Shown: in pieces, positions 15,425-19,440 of the stretch
How positions within the stretch are numbered: the first letter of the stretch is position 1
Layout of the letters: each line of letters opens with the position of its first letter
Source of the DNA: Anaerolineales bacterium UBA3940
Lineage (GTDB): Bacteria > Chloroflexota > Anaerolineae > Aggregatilineales > UBA3940
Direction of reading: 5' to 3'
DNA length: 19,440 nt
NCBI GenBank assembly: GCA_002385675.1
Contig: DGDY01000292.1
Location: 1-19,440, forward strand
Program-made: the position numbers and the translations under genes
Notes under the pieces: generated by a model
What the model was told of the DNA's origin: nothing
The model's input: the letters and a program-made list of their open reading frames with translations, nothing else
Database searches by the model: none

Positions 15425-15463
15425 CCACGAAGTTTATTCGCGGCGTTTTTCTTCGTGGTGTTT
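15425..15463. repeat. CCACGAAG...CTTCGTGG inverted repeat
   Basis: CCACGAAG (15425-15432) and CTTCGTGG (15451-15458) form an 8-bp stem with an 18-nt loop, followed on the + strand by TGTTTTT. The motif resembles the ACGAAG-type intergenic repeats found in many environmental genomes. It lies in the 205-bp gap between the DUF2227 start and the recombinase stop, which also contains a T6G6 run at 15405-15416. No gene is visible here. Confidence 0.45.
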
Positions 15464-15520
15464 TTGCAGATGCGGCCATCCACGTTGCGGGAGGGGCGTA
15501 AAGGTTGCGCCGGGGCGCGC

Positions 15521-16486
15521 TTAGCTCGCCCGGGGCCCCTCAATCTGCTCGCGGAGCTGTTCGAGGCGAGCGCTTGTGTCACGCCATGAGATGCGGCTCA
15601 GGCCGAGCTTCTGCCGCAGCTTCTCCTCGTCCATGCCGTTGACGTAGTCGGTATAGGCGCAGGTCCAGCGCAGCGCCTCAAAGGAGAGCTTGCGCTGCTC
15701 CACACCGGCCTGCCGCGCGATGTCCCGCAGCACGTACTCCAGGTTGCGCGCGGTGCAGTCGAAGATCACGCCTTCGGGCTTGCGCTGCGCGAGGTACTCG
15801 TCCAGCGTCACCAGCCAGGACGGGTTGATGCTGATCTTGCGCTCCTTGTAGCGCATTTTCGGATTCTTGTAACGCACCCACAGGATCGGCTCGTTGGGGT
15901 TGGTGCGCACGATGTCCTCCGGCGTGAGCGCCATCGTCTCGCTCTTTTTAATGCCGGTGTCCAGCAGCAGGGTGATGAGCAGGTGCGGGCGGGCGTCGGG
16001 CTTCTCCGCATGGCGCCGCAGCGCCTGCGTCACGCTGAGCACCCGCTCGCGCTCGGCGTCGAGCAGGATGTCCGGTAACGGGCTGGTGACGGATTTCTGG
16101 ATCACCCCGGCGGATGGGTCCCGCCGGATAGCCTCCTGCGCGTGCAGGTAGCCGAAGAAGTGCTTGAGCGTGGTCACGCGGCGAGCGTACGTCTTGGGGC
16201 TGCACGGCTTGTCGCGCTCGGTGAGCATCCAGTGCAGGAACCTGTTGAGCGTCTGCGTAGAGAACTCCCCGATGGGCGTGTCGAAGCCCGCCCAGCGGCC
16301 AAGCAAGTTGAGGTCGCTCTTGAACGCCTTGATCGTGTGCGGCGACGAGCCATCCAGCTTGAGGTAGGCGAGGTACTGCTCCAGCGCATCGCCGAACCCG
16401 GTCTGCGCGCTGAGCGGCTGCTTGTCGGCGCTTTCGTCTTTGACCTCATCCTCGCCGAACATCGAGAGCTGTTCAAAGCTGTCCAT
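15521..16486 (-). CDS. Tyrosine-recombinase-fold protein with degenerate active site
   Basis: A 321-residue protein. After an acidic N-terminal tail (1-28), a SAM-like core-binding domain (about 30-118) contains SPHTIKAFKSDLNLLGRWAG and KTYARRVTTLKHFFGYL, like XerC/XerD. The C-terminal catalytic-type domain (about 140-310) keeps the fold, with LLITLLLDTGIKKSETMAL and LGLSRIS. However, key residues are changed: Arg I becomes K180, the first His of HxxR becomes E270 (R273 is kept), the GH His becomes L296, and the tyrosine nucleophile becomes S305. A Lys-rich beta hairpin (207-217) remains. Strand cutting is therefore unlikely, while DNA binding may persist. The ATG at 16486 follows AGAGG. No attachment site, excisionase or phage gene lies nearby, which argues against an integrated element. 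Confidence 0.85.
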   Translation of the reverse strand: MDSFEQLSMFGEDEVKDESADKQPLSAQTGFGDALEQYLAYLKLDGSSPHTIKAFKSDLNLLGRWAGFDTPIGEFSTQTLNRFLHWMLTERDKPCSPKTYARRVTTLKHFFGYLHAQEAIRRDPSAGVIQKSVTSPLPDILLDAERERVLSVTQALRRHAEKPDARPHLLITLLLDTGIKKSETMALTPEDIVRTNPNEPILWVRYKNPKMRYKERKISINPSWLVTLDEYLAQRKPEGVIFDCTARNLEYVLRDIARQAGVEQRKLSFEALRWTCAYTDYVNGMDEEKLRQKLGLSRISWRDTSARLEQLREQIEGPRAS

Positions 16487-16549
16487 CTCAGCACCTCTTT
16501 CGGCTCACGCTATTGCTTGTTTGCTCCCTCATGCGGCCCAACTGCCAGT

Positions 16550-16615
16550 GAGAAATCGCTTTGCGATTTCTCAACACCCCCTCTGCTGGCGGCCCTAAGG
16601 GCCGCCGAAGGGGGT
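16550..16615. repeat. Two hairpins between LCP and recombinase genes
   Basis: GAGAAATCGC-TTT-GCGATTTCTC (16550-16572) has a perfect 10-bp stem. Next to it, GGCGGCCCT-A-AGGGCCGCC (16588-16606) is enclosed by ACCCCCT (16576-16582) and AGGGGGT (16609-16615). The segment GCCGAAGGGGGT (16604-16615) is identical to 13468-13479. They lie just after the LCP stop on its strand but lack a T tract. The rest of 16487-16549 holds only the recombinase ribosome binding site and no obvious promoter. Confidence 0.7.
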
Positions 16616-16619
16616 CCCC

Positions 16620-17816
16620 CTACTGCTCGGTGACCTCCACGCCGTTCAGCCAGAACACATCCTCAAGCAGGTGGCCGATGTCCTCGCGGTCGGGGATGAG
16701 TACCATCGCCCCCTCCGGCGTGACGTAGCTCATCGTGTAGTCGGAGTCGACCACGCCGGTGCGGATATTCTCGCGCGGCACGTCCTCGGCAAGCTGCGCC
16801 AGAGCGATCATGTTCTCCAGCGTCATGTCCGTCTGGATACTGGTGCTGAGCGTGTTGTACAGCACCGGCGCGCGCTGGATCAGCCGGGGCAGCATGTTGA
16901 GGCTCAGCACGCGGTCGCGGATGGCAAGCAGCACATCCTGCTGGCGCCGCGCCCGGTAGAAGTCGTTGTCTGTATGGCGGGTGCGCGCGTACTTCAGCGC
17001 TGTCTCGCCGTCCATGTGGTGCATCCCCGCCTCGATGTAGAACGGGTCGTAGCCGTAGTTCATATCGGGGAAGGTGTCGTCGTAGATCGTGTACGGCACG
17101 TACACATCGATGCCGCCGATCTCGTCGATCAACGTGATGAATGCGTCAAACTCGATGAGCACGTAGAAGTTGACGTGCACGCCCAGGTTGTACGAAATCG
17201 TCTCTTTTGCGAGTTCGCCCCCGCCGAACACATACGCGGTATTGACGCGGTTGAGGCCATAACCGGGGATGTCCACATACAGGTCACGCGGGATGGACAG
17301 CACCCCCGCGACGTTCATCTCCGGGTCGACCATCAGCAGCATGATGCTGTCCGTGCGCGGGCGCGCAAAGCCCCGGTTCTCGGGGCGGGTGTCCGCACCG
17401 AGCAGCAGCACAGTGACGCGCTCGCCCTCGTTCCAGTTCCCCACGTTGCCGAGGTCCACCGTCGGCGCGGCGAACTCGGGGTTGGGCGTGGCGTTTGGCG
17501 TGAGGGTCGGCAGGCCCGAGTCGGCGGCGAACGGGTTGAGCGCGTCGCTGACGATCATCGCGCGCAGGATCACGCCGACCGTCAGGCTGATGAGCAGCGT
17601 ACCCAGAAACAGGCCGGTCACGCCGATGGCGCGGCCCCACGGTCCGAGGTCGGGCACAGGCAGCCGGTCGATAAGCTGTTGAAGGCGGCTGCGCGAACGC
17701 TTCTTGCGCCTGCGCACTGCCGCCGGGGGCCGACTGCTGAATTCGTTACCTGGTTGCCGCTCATCCATACGTCGTCGTCTCGATTTTTCATCACGGAATT
17801 CGCGCACCCGGTTCAT
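16620..17816 (-). CDS. LytR-CpsA-Psr (LCP) family protein
   Basis: A 398-residue type II membrane protein. A strongly basic cytoplasmic tail (1-60) precedes one membrane helix (about 62-88) and a Pro/Thr/Asn linker. The LCP domain (about 133-330) contains LLLGADTRPENRG (D142, R144), RTDSIML (R154, D156), SIPRDLYV (R177, D178), GLNRVNTAY (N189, R190) and MDGETALKYARTRH with R288/R291. LCP enzymes transfer glycopolymers from lipid carriers to the cell wall or other acceptors. In Chloroflexota, which often lack a typical Gram-positive wall, the acceptor is uncertain. The ATG at 17816 has GAGGGGG just upstream; a second Met at 17768 lacks a ribosome binding site. The gene is divergent from the octanoyltransferase gene and shares its 174-bp upstream region. 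Confidence 0.93.
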   Translation of the reverse strand: MNRVREFRDEKSRRRRMDERQPGNEFSSRPPAAVRRRKKRSRSRLQQLIDRLPVPDLGPWGRAIGVTGLFLGTLLISLTVGVILRAMIVSDALNPFAADSGLPTLTPNATPNPEFAAPTVDLGNVGNWNEGERVTVLLLGADTRPENRGFARPRTDSIMLLMVDPEMNVAGVLSIPRDLYVDIPGYGLNRVNTAYVFGGGELAKETISYNLGVHVNFYVLIEFDAFITLIDEIGGIDVYVPYTIYDDTFPDMNYGYDPFYIEAGMHHMDGETALKYARTRHTDNDFYRARRQQDVLLAIRDRVLSLNMLPRLIQRAPVLYNTLSTSIQTDMTLENMIALAQLAEDVPRENIRTGVVDSDYTMSYVTPEGAMVLIPDREDIGHLLEDVFWLNGVEVTEQ

Positions 17817-17836
17817 TTTACCCCCTCGTCCTGCTT

Positions 17837-17845
17837 TGGTACAAT
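17837..17845 (+). promoter_or_regulatory. Extended -10 of the octanoyltransferase gene
   Basis: TGgTACAAT is an extended -10 element. TTTACC, 17 bp upstream (17817-17822), is a partial -35. Transcription would start near 17852, giving a leader of about 140 nt before the GTG at 17991. The promoter overlaps the ribosome binding region of the divergent LCP gene. I see no clear LCP promoter in 17817-17990. Confidence 0.6.
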
Positions 17846-17990
17846 CCGCTACACGAAATACGCTCCCATCGTCGCAGCGGTCGTTCCTGATAACGACTCG
17901 GCACGGCCTTTCGTTCCACTGCGAGCCCGGCCTGTCCCCCATTATGGAGCGGGCGGTCCGGTTTCGCCTCCGACTTCTGAAGGAGAGCAC

Positions 17991-18842
17991 GTGAGCACTA
18001 TGGACGATCCACGCAAATACCCGCGTGCCACCTGGCGCGTGATCATACACCCGCCGCTCGACGGCGCGACCAACATGGCGATCGATGAGGCGATTGCCCA
18101 TGCGGTGCAGGCTGGAAGCTCGCCGCCCACACTGCGCTTCTACGACTGGCAGCCCGCGACGCTCTCGCTCGGCTACGCGCAGCCGTTTGCCGACGTGGAC
18201 ATCGAACGGCTGCGGTCGCGCGGCTGGGGCGTCGTCCGCCGCCTGACGGGCGGGCGGGCCATCCTGCACGTGGACGAGCTAACGTACTCCGTCGCCGTGC
18301 CGGTGAGCGACCCGCGCGTGACAGGCGGCGTCGTCGAGAGCTACCGCAAGCTGAGTCAGGGGCTGATGGCCGGGCTGGAGACGCTCGGCGCGGCGGTCCA
18401 GTCCGACAAGGCAGAGGACGAGGCGCACCGCTTCAAGGGGCCGGTCTGCTTTGAGGTCCCCTCTGACTACGAGATCACCGTCAACGGCAAGAAGCTCATC
18501 GGTAGCGCGCAGACGCGGCGCGGCGGGGGCGACGTGGTGCTCCAGCACGGGGCGCTGCCGCTCTGCGGCGACGTAACGCGTATCTGCGAGGTGCTGGCCT
18601 TTGAGGATGAGGCCGCCCGCGAGGAGGCTCGCAACCGCGTGGCCGGGCGAGCCGCCACGCTGGAGGAGGCGCTGGGGCGCGCTGTGAGCTTCCAGGAGGC
18701 CGCCCAGGCGATGCAGGAGGGGTTTGCCAGGGCGCTGAACCTGAAGCTCCAGCCGGGCCGCCTGAGCGCCGCCGAGCAGGCCGAGGCCGCCCGCCTCCGC
18801 GCGGAGAAGTACGCCGCCGATGAGTGGACGCAGAAGCATTAG
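17991..18842 (+). CDS. LipM-type octanoyltransferase / lipoate-protein ligase family
   Basis: A 283-residue protein of the BPL/LplA/LipB superfamily. The N-terminal part has DGATNMAIDEAI and TLRFYDWQPATLSLGYAQ. The lipoyl-binding loop is RRLTGGRAILHVDELTYSV (83-101). C153 (PVCFEVPSDYEI) and K168 (NGKKLIGSAQ) are followed by LQHGALPL. The Cys in CFxxPS matches the position of the acyl-accepting Cys of Bacillus LipM, which moves octanoate from acyl carrier protein to GcvH or E2 domains. LplA-type ligase activity is the alternative. The C-terminal extension of about 60 residues is helical and charged. The GTG at 17991 has AGGAG 5 bp upstream, so I prefer it to the ATG at 18000. A strong terminator follows. 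The neighbours give no pathway clue. Confidence 0.85.
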   Translation: MSTMDDPRKYPRATWRVIIHPPLDGATNMAIDEAIAHAVQAGSSPPTLRFYDWQPATLSLGYAQPFADVDIERLRSRGWGVVRRLTGGRAILHVDELTYSVAVPVSDPRVTGGVVESYRKLSQGLMAGLETLGAAVQSDKAEDEAHRFKGPVCFEVPSDYEITVNGKKLIGSAQTRRGGGDVVLQHGALPLCGDVTRICEVLAFEDEAAREEARNRVAGRAATLEEALGRAVSFQEAAQAMQEGFARALNLKLQPGRLSAAEQAEAARLRAEKYAADEWTQKH

Positions 18843-18866
18843 GAGGCCTTTTCCACACAAACGCTA

Positions 18867-18893
18867 ACGGCCACCCGCAGGGGTGGCCGTTTT
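18867..18893 (+). terminator. Rho-independent terminator of the octanoyltransferase gene
   Basis: A perfect 10-bp stem, ACGGCCACCC (18867-18876) and GGGTGGCCGT (18881-18890), has a GCAG loop and is followed by TTTTGAT. It begins 25 bp after the stop codon. The - strand side lacks a T tract, so it acts on the + strand only. Confidence 0.85.
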
Positions 18894-18925
18894 GATCTAC
18901 CGGAAGGAAGAACGCTGACAGGAGG

Positions 18926-19138
18926 CTACGCAGGGGAAACCAGCCCAGTGATCGAGTATTCAACGCCATGCACGTTCACAACCCGCTTCGAGGCGTTAAG
19001 AATCTCGATGCCCACGATGTTGCCCTCCGCGTCGTAATCAAGAATCGTGCCCGGCTTCTCTTCATCACTCTCATCGACGGGCGCATCACTCAGAATGATC
19101 TGAAGTACATCGACTTCAGCATCATAGATGATCTTCAC
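18926..19138 (-). CDS. Small DUF2283 family protein
   Basis: A 70-residue protein matching DUF2283: MKIIYDAEVDVLQIILSD at the N-terminus, an acidic loop, then PGTILDYDAEGNIVGIEIL and NASKRV. The fold is small and beta-rich. The function is unknown; in other genomes members sometimes sit beside small toxin-like genes such as DUF4258, but none is present here. The start is GTG at 19138, with only a weak ribosome binding site. It stands alone, between a convergent terminator and the SH3 gene 65 bp upstream on the same strand. Confidence 0.85.
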   Translation of the reverse strand: MKIIYDAEVDVLQIILSDAPVDESDEEKPGTILDYDAEGNIVGIEILNASKRVVNVHGVEYSITGLVSPA

Positions 19139-19203
19139 GGTACGTCGCCTGTTCTGCTAGAGAATCGATGAGTGTATGCAAACCAACCTGCTGAGGATGG
19201 GGC

Positions 19204-19440
19204 CTACCCCTCTACCTCGCCCTCCGAGGTCGGCTCGGGCACGGGCGTGGCCTCCTGCAGGCCGCCTGGCGTCTGCGCCTCCATGTAGTTCTGTACCGCC
19301 CAGCCGGACCGGTTCGGGTCGGCGGGGTCGGCAATGTACCACCACGTATAGCCGTCTGCCTCACGCGGGCCTGCCTCGACGATGAAGCTGTCGCCGTCGT
19401 TCGCCACGAAGAACAGCGTAAAGCTCACGCCCGGCCCCTG
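19204..19440 (-). CDS. Bacterial SH3-domain protein, N-terminus outside window
   Basis: This is the C-terminal part of a protein truncated by the right edge. The visible residues are about 78: an SH3b domain (PGVSFTLFFVANDGDSF ... GYTWWYIADPADPNRSGWAVQNYMEA) followed by a short Pro/Glu/Thr tail. The PGVS start of the domain lies at the window edge and the frame stays open, so the GTG at 19428 is an internal Val rather than a start. Such domains usually act outside the cytoplasm in binding peptidoglycan or other polymers. A signal peptide and other domains may lie beyond 19440. Confidence 0.75.
   Translation of the reverse strand, partial: QGPGVSFTLFFVANDGDSFIVEAGPREADGYTWWYIADPADPNRSGWAVQNYMEAQTPGGLQEATPVPEPTSEGEVEG

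Noticed and set aside
15300..16620. An integrated mobile element marked by the recombinase
   Set aside because: There is no tRNA or attachment repeat, no excisionase, transposase or phage gene, and the recombinase lacks catalytic residues.
16671..17990. Upstream extension of the octanoyltransferase frame
   Set aside because: It is antisense to the LCP gene. The GTG at 17991 has a strong ribosome binding site and the family domain starts there.
19426..19428. GTG as the start of the SH3 protein
   Set aside because: It falls inside the PGVS motif of the SH3 domain and the frame continues off the window.

Overview
This 19.4 kb window is GC-rich bacterial chromosome with short intergenic gaps and ordinary housekeeping genes. 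The gene types point to Chloroflexota, possibly an Anaerolineae-like lineage: a DnaI-type helicase loader beside a DnaD-like protein, a DUF151 bifunctional nuclease, a LipM-type octanoyltransferase, DUF2227, and intergenic palindromes of a kind common in that phylum. This assignment is an inference from gene content, not a measured phylogeny. I saw no tRNA, rRNA, CRISPR array, insertion sequence or phage gene.

Layout. Positions 1-4105 (+) hold the 3' part of ftsK/spoIIIE, cut by the left edge, with a very long disordered linker. Positions 4106-4327 are a cluster of palindromes. Positions 4328-8510 (-) are a replication block, transcribed as DUF151 nuclease, replicative helicase dnaB, a DnaD-domain protein, and a helicase-loader-like protein with two complete AAA+ modules fused in one chain. 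Positions 8679-9945 (-) are a metallo-beta-lactamase-fold hydrolase overlapping its TetR regulator, with a consensus promoter and inverted repeats upstream. Positions 10138-13268 (+) carry DUF503, a DUF4230 membrane protein and the NAD-dependent DNA ligase ligA. Positions 13269-13603 are another palindrome-rich spacer. After that come an RlmI-like rRNA methyltransferase (+), DUF2227 (-), a tyrosine-recombinase-fold protein that lacks most catalytic residues (-), an LCP-family cell-envelope protein (-), a divergent octanoyltransferase/lipoate ligase (+) with a clear terminator, a small DUF2283 protein (-), and a bacterial SH3 protein cut by the right edge (-).

How the genes work together. The window is biased to chromosome maintenance: DNA translocation (FtsK), helicase and helicase loading (dnaB, DnaD-like, dual AAA+), ligation (ligA), and a recombinase-like DNA-binding protein. 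The most unusual items are the in-frame duplicated AAA+ loader, encoded directly downstream of a DnaD-like protein and dnaB, and the catalytically degenerate tyrosine recombinase. At a smaller scale, four probable promoters share an extended -10 of the form TGGTAnAnT, and three intergenic regions share modules of one palindromic repeat family.
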